Position numbers and translations under genes: made by a program. From an uncultured Candidatus Saccharibacteria bacterium (GTDB taxonomy: Bacteria > Patescibacteriota > Saccharimonadia > Saccharimonadales > Saccharimonadaceae), in NCBI GenBank assembly GCA_947304395.1, contig CAMZBA010000006.1:1-64000 (forward strand): a stretch of 64,000 bases of DNA, given 5' to 3'. The notes beneath the pieces are model-generated. The model had not been told where the DNA came from. It saw only the letters and a program-made list of their open reading frames with translations, and searched no databases. The first letter of the stretch is position 1, and each line of letters starts with the position of its first letter. Positions 1 through 9,131 of this stretch are shown here, piece after piece.

Positions 1-2
1 AT

Positions 3-953
3 ATGATGACTAAAATCAATGAAAGAAACAAAGTCTCTAAGCGTGTGGGCATGGATAAAGGAACTATTAGCCGCATTCTTAAAGACCCATTCTATTACGG
101 CATTTTAATCCAAGCAGGCACTAAGGTTGATTTAAGAGAAGTCACGCCGAACTTTAAGCCAATGATATCCGAGGCTGAATATCTTGCCGTTCAAGAAGAT
201 ACGAAATTCAAGGCCCGTAGAACTCATCCTCTTCTAAAGGAAGGCGAGACGGATAAAGAACAAGTATTTATCCCATTCCGTAAGTTCATTAGGTGCAAAG
301 AATGTGGTCGTTTCATGTATGCGAGCCGTAGTAAAAGTCGTCATGGCGATTATTTCTTGTATTATTGTTGCCGCAATCCAGAATGTTCTCATCCACAAGG
401 ACAAGTTCGTGGAAAGATAGTTGTAGATTACATGTGTAGCGTCCTAGAAGCTCTCAAGGCATCCGAACCAGACTATAAAAGCTATTCACGCAGAGTCGAA
501 AAATATATCAACAAAAAGCTCGATGATTTGCAATTTGAACGCCACAGCCTTACCGCAACCAAGTCCAAGCTCGAAAGAGCCTTACGGGAGCTCTCAGAGC
601 GTTACGGGAAGCTTTTGGAGAACCCTAATACTCCTAAAATCGTATTAGACCAAATCAATGGGCAACTCGAAGAGACTCAAACTAAAATTATAGACCTGAA
701 TGAAGAACTCCAAAAAGTTGAGGCTAGGATTTTCGATCCAGACCAGCTACGAATGAGCCAAGAAAACTTTACGAACCTGATATTAAACGGTGCCGATAAG
801 ATGAGAGCTGGTTCTTCGCTCGAAAAAGACATTTTAGCTCGTAGAATTTTTACGAACCTAGAAATTGGGGCACAAAAAAGACTCTTCCACCTCTGTAGAG
901 AGCCCTTCAATTTTCTGGTCAATGATGATAAATTCCTTAATGGCTGGGGATGA
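3..953 (+). CDS. Large serine recombinase, 3' part (Recombinase domain + zinc beta-ribbon + coiled coil); 5' end outside window
   Basis: Motifs ISRILKDPFYYGILI, CKECGRFMYASRSKSRHGDYFLYYCCRNPEC (zinc ribbon), C-terminal coiled coil; ORF runs to window edge. Confidence 0.85.
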   Translation: MMTKINERNKVSKRVGMDKGTISRILKDPFYYGILIQAGTKVDLREVTPNFKPMISEAEYLAVQEDTKFKARRTHPLLKEGETDKEQVFIPFRKFIRCKECGRFMYASRSKSRHGDYFLYYCCRNPECSHPQGQVRGKIVVDYMCSVLEALKASEPDYKSYSRRVEKYINKKLDDLQFERHSLTATKSKLERALRELSERYGKLLENPNTPKIVLDQINGQLEETQTKIIDLNEELQKVEARIFDPDQLRMSQENFTNLILNGADKMRAGSSLEKDILARRIFTNLEIGAQKRLFHLCREPFNFLVNDDKFLNGWG

Positions 954-1015
954 GGGATTCGAACCCCCGAATGGTGGGACCAGAACCCACTGCCTTACCA
1001 CTTGGCGAATCCCCA
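941..1015 (-). tRNA. tRNA-Gln (anticodon CTG), CCA encoded
   Basis: Reverse complement TGGGGAT..GCCAAGTGGTAAGGC..GTGGG-TTCTGGT-CCCAC..GGGGGTTCGAATCCCTC..ATCCCCAGCCA folds as a cloverleaf. Confidence 0.92.
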
Positions 1016-1128
1016 ACGGTCTTAACTATTTTAATACAATCAATTCAAAAATGCAAAAGAGCGTTATTTCAGAATATGGTATGATAGAATAGAATAAAAG
1101 CATAAGAACTACAAACAGGAAAACTAGG

Positions 1129-2877
1129 GTGGAACATAATAATACAGACCTAAAAACCTATCATTCGCTTGATTCCGTTGAGGAAGTCGAGGAATTTTAC
1201 CAGGCAATCCGTCGCGAACGCCTAACGCATAAACTATCGCCTAATCGTCCGTATTGCTATTGGACAATCGAGACTTACGACAAGTCTAATGGTATTAGAG
1301 GCGGCGGCGGTCTCGGCGTACTTGCTGCCGATATGCGTCGCGTGGCCGAGCAATTACAAGTGCCCTTTGTGCTAGTGACACCCTTTTACCCATGGGAATC
1401 GCATCAGAAAATGCAGAACATGGAGCAGATTGATTATCACGAAGAGCGCAATTATCGAGAATTCGGTTTTAATTACGTCGATAAGGTGCGTATTAAAACA
1501 TCAACTAGCTCAGTAGAGCTTGACGTTGTCGAAAAACAGCTTGGTTCCTCCCGTTTCTTATGCATTACGGAGCCAAATTTTGGCGAACTTTATTCTGGCG
1601 AATCAGGATCAGACCATCGCCTCTATCAGGAAGTCGCCTTAGGCTTTGGTGGTTACCAGGCATTAAAACTAGTCGGTCTTCGCCCTGCCGTTATTCAATT
1701 AAACGAAGTCGCAACATTCTTTGCAGCCGTGGCACGCCTCGACGAGCTAGTCAGCTCGGGCATGGACTTTTATGAAGCCGTTGTCTACACGCGAAAGCAC
1801 ACCTTGTACACAAACCACACCCTCGTTCAAGCGGCGGAAGCAACTTTCCATTACAGTCAGTTCGAGCAGTATGTCTTTCCTAATATTAAATCTGTGGTCG
1901 TGAAGCGATGGCTCTCAGATAAGTTCACTGATGGAATGATTAGACTTTCTACTCCAACCGTAGAGATTGCCGAGTTGCGAAGTGGTGTTTCTATCCTCCA
2001 TGCAAGAGTCGCCAACTATCGTGACATTAATGGCGCAAAGATTAAATTCAAGAGTGTCACGAATGGTATTCATATGCGTACTTGGGTACTCCCAGAGATT
2101 ATGAATTTCTACCGCGAGCACGGAGTGCTTGATCGCTTTGATCTTCCTACTACGCGTGGCTTTGAAGAGGCAGTTGATGCTATTACGGCTACACAAATTC
2201 GCAACCTAAAAAGTCTCGGCCGTAAAAGGTTAAATGAGATTTTGCAGCACCGGACCGATCAATACGGGAACCAAATTCATATCCCAGAAGACGCATTCTT
2301 GTTCGATTTCAAGCGCCGTTTCGTAGATTACAAGAGGCCAACTCTACCATTTAACGATCCAGATCGCTTGGCGCGTATCCTTCAGGACAATAATGCGCAC
2401 TACATTCTAGCAGGTCGAGTGCATATGGGTGATTCGAATATGTTCGGCAAGTTGATGAATACTTTACATCTAATTAACAGCCACCCAATTCTCCGTGAGC
2501 GCGTACACTACTTGCCAGATTACGATGAGGAGTTAGGCCTAGGCTTGTCTCTAGGCGCCAACAGCTCAATCAATACGCCTATCGTCGGCCTTGAGGCTTG
2601 CGGTACGAGTTGGATGAAGGATATCGCGAATATGGGTCTTCTAATCTCCACTCATGATGGCGGCGTAGCGGACCGTAGCTCAGACAACTACCTAACTATC
2701 GAAGGCAAGAACGAGGAGCAAGAAACTGAAAACCTTTACAAACAGATGGAAGTTGCCGCAAAAGCATGGCACAACGACCAAGAGCTAGAATACTGGATTC
2801 ATAAAGAGCTTAAAGCATACCTTGATGTTTGTTCTGGCTCGCGCATGATGCGTGATTATTTGAACTATTTGTTCTAA
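1129..2877 (+). CDS. glgP: Alpha-glucan (glycogen/starch) phosphorylase family, GTG start
   Basis: GYQALKLVGLRPAVIQLNE, VTNGIHMRTWV, EACGTSWMKDIANMGLLISTHDGG resemble the GT35 core. Confidence 0.75.
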   Translation: MEHNNTDLKTYHSLDSVEEVEEFYQAIRRERLTHKLSPNRPYCYWTIETYDKSNGIRGGGGLGVLAADMRRVAEQLQVPFVLVTPFYPWESHQKMQNMEQIDYHEERNYREFGFNYVDKVRIKTSTSSVELDVVEKQLGSSRFLCITEPNFGELYSGESGSDHRLYQEVALGFGGYQALKLVGLRPAVIQLNEVATFFAAVARLDELVSSGMDFYEAVVYTRKHTLYTNHTLVQAAEATFHYSQFEQYVFPNIKSVVVKRWLSDKFTDGMIRLSTPTVEIAELRSGVSILHARVANYRDINGAKIKFKSVTNGIHMRTWVLPEIMNFYREHGVLDRFDLPTTRGFEEAVDAITATQIRNLKSLGRKRLNEILQHRTDQYGNQIHIPEDAFLFDFKRRFVDYKRPTLPFNDPDRLARILQDNNAHYILAGRVHMGDSNMFGKLMNTLHLINSHPILRERVHYLPDYDEELGLGLSLGANSSINTPIVGLEACGTSWMKDIANMGLLISTHDGGVADRSSDNYLTIEGKNEEQETENLYKQMEVAAKAWHNDQELEYWIHKELKAYLDVCSGSRMMRDYLNYLF

Positions 2878-2885
2878 AAACACTA

Positions 2886-2915
2886 AACCGGTATTTGCAT
2901 AAATGCCGGTTTTTT
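2886..2915 (+). terminator. Rho-independent terminator after the phosphorylase gene
   Basis: aaccggtatttgcataaatgccggtttttt hairpin + T tract. Confidence 0.85.
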
Positions 2916-2966
2916 GATATACTCTTGACAAGAGTCCGAAAGGACTATTTTTAATGGGAGTAATTA

Positions 2967-3386
2967 ATGGCAAACGTAACCAGAATTAAAGCGAAGGACG
3001 ATGGCGCAAAGAACAGAGCCGATAAGTCCGATGACGCAGAAATTACTCGCAAGGTCACCATCAAGGCCAAGAAAAGCGAGAATAAAAAAGTCCGCGCCAA
3101 AGAGAATGCGGAAGCCAAAAAGGCAGCAAAAGCTGAGAAAAAGGCAGAAAGAAAGGCTGCGAAACAAGGCAAAAAGGTATTTATCCTTTTCCGCCCATTT
3201 GTAGCAATCGGTCGTTACATCAAAGAATCCTTCCAGGAAGTACGCCAGGTACGCTGGCCAGATCGTAAGTCAACCTGGAAAATGACACTATCGGTAGTGT
3301 TATACGTTATCTTGATTGCAACAATCATCATGCTACTAGATGCGTTCTTTACCTTTATCTTTAGTAAAATATTAAGCAACGTTTAG
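2967..3386 (+). CDS. secE: Preprotein translocase subunit SecE with long charged N-terminal extension
   Basis: C-terminal [49 protein letters not shown]; immediately upstream of nusG. Confidence 0.9.
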   Translation: MANVTRIKAKDDGAKNRADKSDDAEITRKVTIKAKKSENKKVRAKENAEAKKAAKAEKKAERKAAKQGKKVFILFRPFVAIGRYIKESFQEVRQVRWPDRKSTWKMTLSVVLYVILIATIIMLLDAFFTFIFSKILSNV

Positions 3387-3399
3387 GAGAATTTACAAA

Positions 3400-3951
3400 A
3401 TGGCAGTTAACCGTTATGATGGATCTCGCGCATGGTACGCTATTAGTACCTACTCGGGTTATGAAGACAAGGTCGCAGATTCCATCAAACAACGTATCGG
3501 TAGTGTCGATCTTGCAGATAAAATATTTGACGCTATCGTTCCAAAGGAAAAACAAATCGAAATCAAGAATGGCAAGCGCCGTGTCGCTGATAAGAAAATC
3601 TTCCAGGGATATGTATTAGTGGAAATGTGCCTCTCGGATGAGACTTGGTATATTATTCGCAACACACCTGGCGTAACCGGCTTCGTTGGTACCGGCACTC
3701 AGCCAACGCCAGTCTCGAATAAAGAAATCGAAAAGATTAAGAAACGCATGGGCGTTGAAGACCCGAAGTTTACCGTCAACTACGAGATTGGTGAAGTCGT
3801 GTCTGTCACCGACGGCCCATTCAAAGGGTTTGAGGGTACTATTTCCGAAATTGACGCTAATAAAGGTAAACTTAAAGTACTCGTCTCGATGTTTGGTCGC
3901 GAAACCGCCGTCGAGCTCGATGCCTTGCAAGTTAAGAAAATTGACGACTAA
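3400..3951 (+). CDS. nusG: Transcription termination/antitermination factor NusG
   Basis: [52 protein letters not shown] motif [13 protein letters not shown]. Confidence 0.96.
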   Translation: MAVNRYDGSRAWYAISTYSGYEDKVADSIKQRIGSVDLADKIFDAIVPKEKQIEIKNGKRRVADKKIFQGYVLVEMCLSDETWYIIRNTPGVTGFVGTGTQPTPVSNKEIEKIKKRMGVEDPKFTVNYEIGEVVSVTDGPFKGFEGTISEIDANKGKLKVLVSMFGRETAVELDALQVKKIDD

Positions 3952-3978
3952 TAGCTTTTAAAAAGTACATAAAAAAAT

Positions 3979-4002
3979 ACCGCGGCATCGCCGCGGTTTT
4001 TT
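3979..4002 (+). terminator. Terminator after nusG
   Basis: accgcggcatcgccgcggtttttt. Confidence 0.88.
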
Positions 4003-4033
4003 CGCTTGGTAAAACTCAGCTGTTTTACTCATC

Positions 4034-4525
4034 TTACTCGAGCATGCACTCAACATAGGCCAATAGCGTCACCCCGAGGTCGATCTCGTATTCTTCATCG
4101 GGATCCATCTCGCAGAGCAGGTCGTAATATTCGTCACTCGAAATTTCCGAATAATCGCCGCCGTCAATGTTTTTCGAATAAACCTCCGTGACACCAACGG
4201 TAATTCTTAAAACTCCGTCAGCATAGTTGAAGGCAGTGCGATAGTCTCCCATGTCCGGAATGATCTGAGCCATAAGTCTCCCCTCGACGTAGCCTCCGTG
4301 CTCGCTGTCATAAAAGCGCCCCCTGATGCCTTCGTCGAAGCTTTCTTCGAACATCTCGTCTTTGAGCTCATACAGCACATTGGCAATCTGCTTTATGTCC
4401 TCAGCGCTGAAATTACCTGCAACTTCGAGAGTGAGCGTTTCTCCGACATCGGCGTCGCGAAACCAATCATAAAATTCTCCATTAAACCACTGCCTAACAG
4501 CAGCTTTAGCTTCATTAAGATTCAT
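4034..4525 (-). CDS. Hypothetical acidic protein
   Basis: ORF with SD GGGGAGG before ATG at 4525; own promoter upstream. Confidence 0.7.
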   Translation of the reverse strand: MNLNEAKAAVRQWFNGEFYDWFRDADVGETLTLEVAGNFSAEDIKQIANVLYELKDEMFEESFDEGIRGRFYDSEHGGYVEGRLMAQIIPDMGDYRTAFNYADGVLRITVGVTEVYSKNIDGGDYSEISSDEYYDLLCEMDPDEEYEIDLGVTLLAYVECMLE

Positions 4526-4603
4526 TTGAACCTCCCCATTCGGAAAAACATACAACTAAGTTATCATCAATATGCGAGCAGCAAATTAAGCCGCTTATGT
4601 TAT

Positions 4604-4632
4604 ATAATAGCACATAAATGCAAATTAGTCAA
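4604..4632 (-). promoter_or_regulatory. Promoter TTGACT-N17-TATTAT
   Basis: Minus-strand TTGACTAATTTGCATTTATGTGCTATTAT; TGn extended -10. Confidence 0.75.
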
Positions 4633-4740
4633 TACGTATGTACCCTGATTATACGTAACGCCTCTTCTAGTTATTCTAGTAAAAATCCCCGGGGAAACCG
4701 GGGATTAGTCTTGTTAGTACGGGGCGGCTCGCATTAGGGC

Positions 4741-5313
4741 TCAGACATTCGAAAGCTTGTACGGCGGAACACACCTTTTATCGTAATAGGTGCGAAAAAC
4801 TGATGACTTAGCTATCGCGGTGGCGAGATCGTAAACCAAGAGACAGTATTCTCTATCGTAATTAAACTCGTTTATGAACGCCACCAAAAAGTCCACAAGT
4901 ACTCGGCCAAGCAAACCATTTTCTATATCGTCGCCATAGGCTGCGGCTTTCCTGACGGCATCTATCGCTTTCTTTAGGTACGGAGAAAACGACGATTCGT
5001 CAAGTTCGCCTCGATATCCAGCTTTAAAGACGAAAACTTCCCGAAGGAATGTTTCCAGATTTATTTTGACTTGCTTTAGCTCGCCAAATACTGGATAGTA
5101 GAACGACTTATTCTCGTGTCTACTCTCGGTGAACAGATAGGTTACGTTTATCATCGAGTCGATCATGTCCGTAAACTCGGGGGCGTTGGCTTCGATATCT
5201 TCATCGCTCATATTGGCCGCGAGCACGTCTCGTACTGCCTGCACGAGAAAGCGGTTGGTTCCATACGCGTGCGATAGCACGGAAGTCACACGAAGCATAC
5301 CGTCACGATTCAT
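4741..5313 (-). CDS. Hypothetical helical protein
   Basis: ORF starting MNRDGMLRVTSVLSHAYGTNRF after SD AAGGAGG. Confidence 0.65.
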   Translation of the reverse strand: MNRDGMLRVTSVLSHAYGTNRFLVQAVRDVLAANMSDEDIEANAPEFTDMIDSMINVTYLFTESRHENKSFYYPVFGELKQVKINLETFLREVFVFKAGYRGELDESSFSPYLKKAIDAVRKAAAYGDDIENGLLGRVLVDFLVAFINEFNYDREYCLLVYDLATAIAKSSVFRTYYDKRCVPPYKLSNV

Positions 5314-5323
5314 GTCCACCTCC

Positions 5324-5518
5324 TTAGTAGCCACTATACGGCTGCGGGATACCACCGCTAGACTGAGGTCTTTCGGTAATGCAGCTCGCATCTTTAGGCT
5401 CCGTATCGCTATTCCCGGCCTCATCTATCGCGCAATCGCTCAGATCAACCTCATAGGGGCGCGGAATATGGCTCCCGCTCGTGCCAACTCTTGCGTTTCC
5501 TTTCTCATCTTTGCTCAT
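5324..5518 (-). CDS. Small hypothetical protein (64 aa) upstream of the 4741-5313 gene
   Basis: ORF preceded by GGGAGG SD; 10-nt gap to next gene. Confidence 0.5.
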   Translation of the reverse strand: MSKDEKGNARVGTSGSHIPRPYEVDLSDCAIDEAGNSDTEPKDASCITERPQSSGGIPQPYSGY

Positions 5519-5725
5519 TGTTAACCTCCCTTATAAAAGAACTAGTTTTTTTAGCTACATTCAATATTGTAACATTTTTTCTGTTTTTCGCAAAAGACCA
5601 GCCCTAGCGATGCGGGCGGCTTGCCATTGTGGCGAAAATAAGGTATAATTAACCGCGTTACGCACGTTTAATTAAACGTAATTTCCGACGAAGCGCTTCA
5701 AAGTCGGAGAAGGAATATTAATAAA

Positions 5726-6151
5726 ATGGCAAAGAAATGTATCGGCAACCTCAAGTTGCGCATTCCTGGCGGCAAAGCAACAGCTGGACCTCCAGTAGGT
5801 AGCACCCTTGGTCAGTGGGGTCTAAACATGATGGACTTTATCAATCCATTCAACGAGAAGACCAAAGAATTCGCTGGCAAGAACGTTATCGTCCATATCA
5901 AAGTTTACGAAGATCGTACTTTTGATTGGGTTTGCCTCGGACAGCCAGTAGATGATTTAATCCGCGAGAAAATCAAGCTAGATAAAGGTAGCGGGAAGCC
6001 AAACACTGAGAAAGTTGGCAAAATCACGATGGCTCAGATTAAAGAAATTGCCGAGATTAAGAAAGATCAGCTTAACGCGATTGACGAAGCTGGCGCTTGC
6101 AAAATCATTGCTGGCACCGCACGTTCGATGGGCGTAGAAGTTGTCGACTAA
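5726..6151 (+). CDS. rplK: 50S ribosomal protein L11
   Basis: KLRIPGGKATAGPPVGSTLGQWGLNMMDFINPFN. Confidence 0.97.
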   Translation: MAKKCIGNLKLRIPGGKATAGPPVGSTLGQWGLNMMDFINPFNEKTKEFAGKNVIVHIKVYEDRTFDWVCLGQPVDDLIREKIKLDKGSGKPNTEKVGKITMAQIKEIAEIKKDQLNAIDEAGACKIIAGTARSMGVEVVD

Positions 6152-6159
6152 TCATCAAA

Positions 6160-6184
6160 AAGCTCCCCAGATGGGGAGTTTTTT
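6160..6184 (+). terminator. Terminator after rplK
   Basis: aagctccccagatggggagtttttt. Confidence 0.85.
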
Positions 6185-6192
6185 GGTTTATT

Positions 6193-6492
6193 TTATTTTA
6201 CTGCAAAGCCCGTCTCGAGCTCCGATTTAACATAATCTGGATCAACGCGCAGCCAATACATGGTCATAAATACGGTGACTGCATCTATATTGCGGTTTCT
6301 TTCGTGGATTTTTTTCGCCGTCCAGCCATCTATCTCGAGCGCTGGCGAGTAGTCGTAATTTTGGTTTTTTCTCCACGTTAAGAATTCGTTAGCAATATCG
6401 TCATATTCAGCGAGCTGCTTAGCATAATATTCGGCATCACCAGCACTATATTTTAGCTCGTCGGTCAGACATTTTACGATTTCCTCACTCAT
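6193..6492 (-). CDS. Small hypothetical protein (99 aa), 4-nt overlap with upstream metallopeptidase-like gene
   Basis: ORF; ATGA-type overlap with 6489-8039. Confidence 0.65.
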   Translation of the reverse strand: MSEEIVKCLTDELKYSAGDAEYYAKQLAEYDDIANEFLTWRKNQNYDYSPALEIDGWTAKKIHERNRNIDAVTVFMTMYWLRVDPDYVKSELETGFAVK

Positions 6493-8039
6493 CTTCGTCC
6501 TCCTTTCTTTAACAAGTACGAGCTGACGACCATACTTCCGAATTTACCGCCCATATCAAATGATTCACGCTCCATCGTTTGGTCCCTATATTTGGAGTAG
6601 CTATCTTCCGCAGAAATATAATCAAAGCCATTAATTACATACATCTCGCCGCGTTTGTCACTATGCAGCTTACCGTACTCTTCTTGATATGCGTGCAAAA
6701 ATTCGTGAGCTATAGTGTCGGCAATCTCATTGATAACCTTCGTCGCAACATACTCTTCGTCACTGTTTTTGTAATCGTTTCGCATACACGTCTCGATATA
6801 TTTAGCATTAACTTGGAGCACTTTGCTCGTTGGACTATAGAAGCCGAACGTGCCCTCTTTATCTTCGTCGGACGTATCGATTATTACTTTTATGCCAACG
6901 CTCTCAAGCTTAAACAGCTTCTTGAAGGTGTGCTCGAGTGTCTTAACCATAGCTGCATAATTCTTCCCGTCTGGGCCGAGGCTGTCTGCGGCTCTATCTA
7001 TCTCGGCTTGAGGTATCTTCTTGATCAAGTTATCCACATAGGACCGCGTCTCTGCGCGGTCGTTTGCGTTTGGATGGTAAATATGCTCAGCTAACTCACG
7101 GTAATACTCGCCCAGCTCTGAAGCGCTACGGTGTTTTTCTCTACATAGGTATCGGATAGCAAGGTCCACGTCACGCTGCATAGCAGGCGAACCTTTAATT
7201 TGGCCGTTATCGCGATCGGCTAAGTAAGCAAGCGTATGCGCGCGACGCTCCCTGTATATGCGCCCGCACGCATCATATTCTAGGCCATCTTGATCATAAT
7301 CCATCACTAAGTCGGCTTCATCTAGCGTGAGGTAATCTGGATCAAACCTACCATCGGCACGAAGTTGCGTAGTAGCAATATCGATCGCACGAACTTTCTC
7401 GTTATTGTAGTATTCCATCCGCTCTTTGGCATAATTAGCCACACTTTTGCCTGCTTGTTTCGCCCAATAGTTCAAAGCCCACATTTCGCGCTGGCTAATG
7501 CGGCCACGATTTGAATAGTAGGCGCTTATCACCTGCCCTTCATTGTATCGCTGAGCAAGAGTAAGCTCTAATTGTTCTTTGATAAATTTCTCACCGCCAA
7601 ACCTAGCGATAAGCGCCCTATCTGTCGCAGAGAGTGCTTTGCCGTCAAAAACACTAGCCTCATAAGCCTTAACGGTGTTATGTAGGCGTTTTAGGTCTGG
7701 TTTGATTGCAGATTCCCTACCGCCAACTATTTGCCCAATCTCTTGACTAGTCAGCTCGTCTGGTATTGGGCTCTTGCCAGGCGACAATTCTCCCATAGGA
7801 AGTGGTTCGATTAATTCGTACTGCGGCCCCTTGTCGCCAAGTTCATCTTTCTCGGTTGGAGCATCAAAATCTGACCAATCGCCCTTATCGTCCGTTTCGA
7901 CTTGCGAATTGTCGCTCTCCGGAGTATCCTCCGGGTTATCTATGGGCGTTTCGTCGGCTTTATCGAGCTCGTCCCACGACGTATTATTGTCCGCATCGGC
8001 GGGCGCAACCTCTGCGCTTGTTCTCTCTCCTTGTGCCAT
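6489..8039 (-). CDS. Putative zinc metallopeptidase with acidic disordered N-terminus
   Basis: HExxH motif in IADTIAHEFLHAYQEEYG (codons at 6693-6707); D/E/P-rich first ~90 residues. Confidence 0.65.
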   Translation of the reverse strand: MAQGERTSAEVAPADADNNTSWDELDKADETPIDNPEDTPESDNSQVETDDKGDWSDFDAPTEKDELGDKGPQYELIEPLPMGELSPGKSPIPDELTSQEIGQIVGGRESAIKPDLKRLHNTVKAYEASVFDGKALSATDRALIARFGGEKFIKEQLELTLAQRYNEGQVISAYYSNRGRISQREMWALNYWAKQAGKSVANYAKERMEYYNNEKVRAIDIATTQLRADGRFDPDYLTLDEADLVMDYDQDGLEYDACGRIYRERRAHTLAYLADRDNGQIKGSPAMQRDVDLAIRYLCREKHRSASELGEYYRELAEHIYHPNANDRAETRSYVDNLIKKIPQAEIDRAADSLGPDGKNYAAMVKTLEHTFKKLFKLESVGIKVIIDTSDEDKEGTFGFYSPTSKVLQVNAKYIETCMRNDYKNSDEEYVATKVINEIADTIAHEFLHAYQEEYGKLHSDKRGEMYVINGFDYISAEDSYSKYRDQTMERESFDMGGKFGSMVVSSYLLKKGGRR

Positions 8040-8196
8040 CTATCGTTATTTTACCATAAGCTAATAAAAAACGATACAAAAAACTACAGGCTTACCGCTC
8101 TACTTGATTTTCTATCCGTTTTGTGCTACAATTAGAAGAGTTAATTTTAATTGTCGGGAGAGTGTTTACTCGCTTGTACCGCGAAAGGATGTTTTT

Positions 8197-9084
8197 ATGG
8201 CCAAAGAAGAAGCCAAAGAAATTGTCGATACTCCAGTAGAGGAAGTTGCTGAAGAGAAATTTGCCAAAGCTGGCAAAAAATCTAAAAAACACGTAGAAGA
8301 AGTAAAAGCTGAAGAAGAGCGCCAAGCCCGCAAAGCAGAGCGCGCCGCTGAGCCAGAAAAGAAAGTTGGGCCAAAGCCCGTCACTCGTAGCCGCCTAGAG
8401 CGCCGTGGCAAAAACTACCGCAAAGCCAATGAAAAAGTTGAGAAAAACAAAGCTTACAGCCTCGAAGAGGCGGTAAAACTCGCAATCGAGACTAGCCCAG
8501 TTAAGTTTGACGCCACACTAGAAATGCATTTCCGCCTTGGCGTAGACCCACGACAGGCAGATCAGAACATTCGTGCAACCGTCACTTTGCCAGCTGGTAC
8601 CGGTAAAGACGTGCGCGTAGCCGTATTTGCGCCACTAGATATCGCTAAAGCAGCAAAGACCGCCGGTGCAGATATCGCTGAGGATGAAGAATTCACGAAG
8701 CGTCTCGATAAAGAACAGTTAGATTTCGACGTTCTTATCTCTACTCCACAATATATGCCAAAACTCGGTAAGTACGCCCGTCTTCTTGGTCCAAAAGGCT
8801 TAATGCCGAATCCAAAAGCTGGTACGGTTACTACCGACATCGAGAAGGCCGTCAAAGAAGCAAAGGCCGGCAAGATTGAATACCGCGTCGATAAACAAGC
8901 TATTGTCCACGTAGGTCTTGGCAAGCTTAGCTTCGGCGCAGACAAATTAATGGAGAATATCAACGCTTTCGTAGAAAGCCTAAAAAGCCAAAAACCTGCA
9001 TCTATCAAAGGTCAATATGTTAAGTCCGTCTACGTCTCCACGACCATGGGTCCTAGCATACTAGTTGAAAATATCTACAACTAA
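8197..9084 (+). CDS. rplA: 50S ribosomal protein L1 with charged N-terminal extension
   Basis: KAYSLEEAVKLAIETSPVKFDATLEMHFRLGVDPRQADQ, PKLGKYARLLGPKGLMPNPKAGTVT; SD gaaagga. Confidence 0.95.
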   Translation: MAKEEAKEIVDTPVEEVAEEKFAKAGKKSKKHVEEVKAEEERQARKAERAAEPEKKVGPKPVTRSRLERRGKNYRKANEKVEKNKAYSLEEAVKLAIETSPVKFDATLEMHFRLGVDPRQADQNIRATVTLPAGTGKDVRVAVFAPLDIAKAAKTAGADIAEDEEFTKRLDKEQLDFDVLISTPQYMPKLGKYARLLGPKGLMPNPKAGTVTTDIEKAVKEAKAGKIEYRVDKQAIVHVGLGKLSFGADKLMENINAFVESLKSQKPASIKGQYVKSVYVSTTMGPSILVENIYN

Positions 9085-9099
9085 CGAATCAACAGTTCA

Positions 9100-9127
9100 A
9101 AAATCCCCCAGTTGGGGGGATTTTTGA
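9100..9127 (+). terminator. Terminator after rplA
   Basis: aaaaatcccccagttggggggatttttg. Confidence 0.85.
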
Positions 9128-9131
9128 TGTT

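Noticed and set aside
5165-5524. Plus-strand 119-aa ORF opposite 4741-5518
   Set aside because: Ser/Arg-rich shadow translation without SD; minus-strand ORFs have SD sequences.
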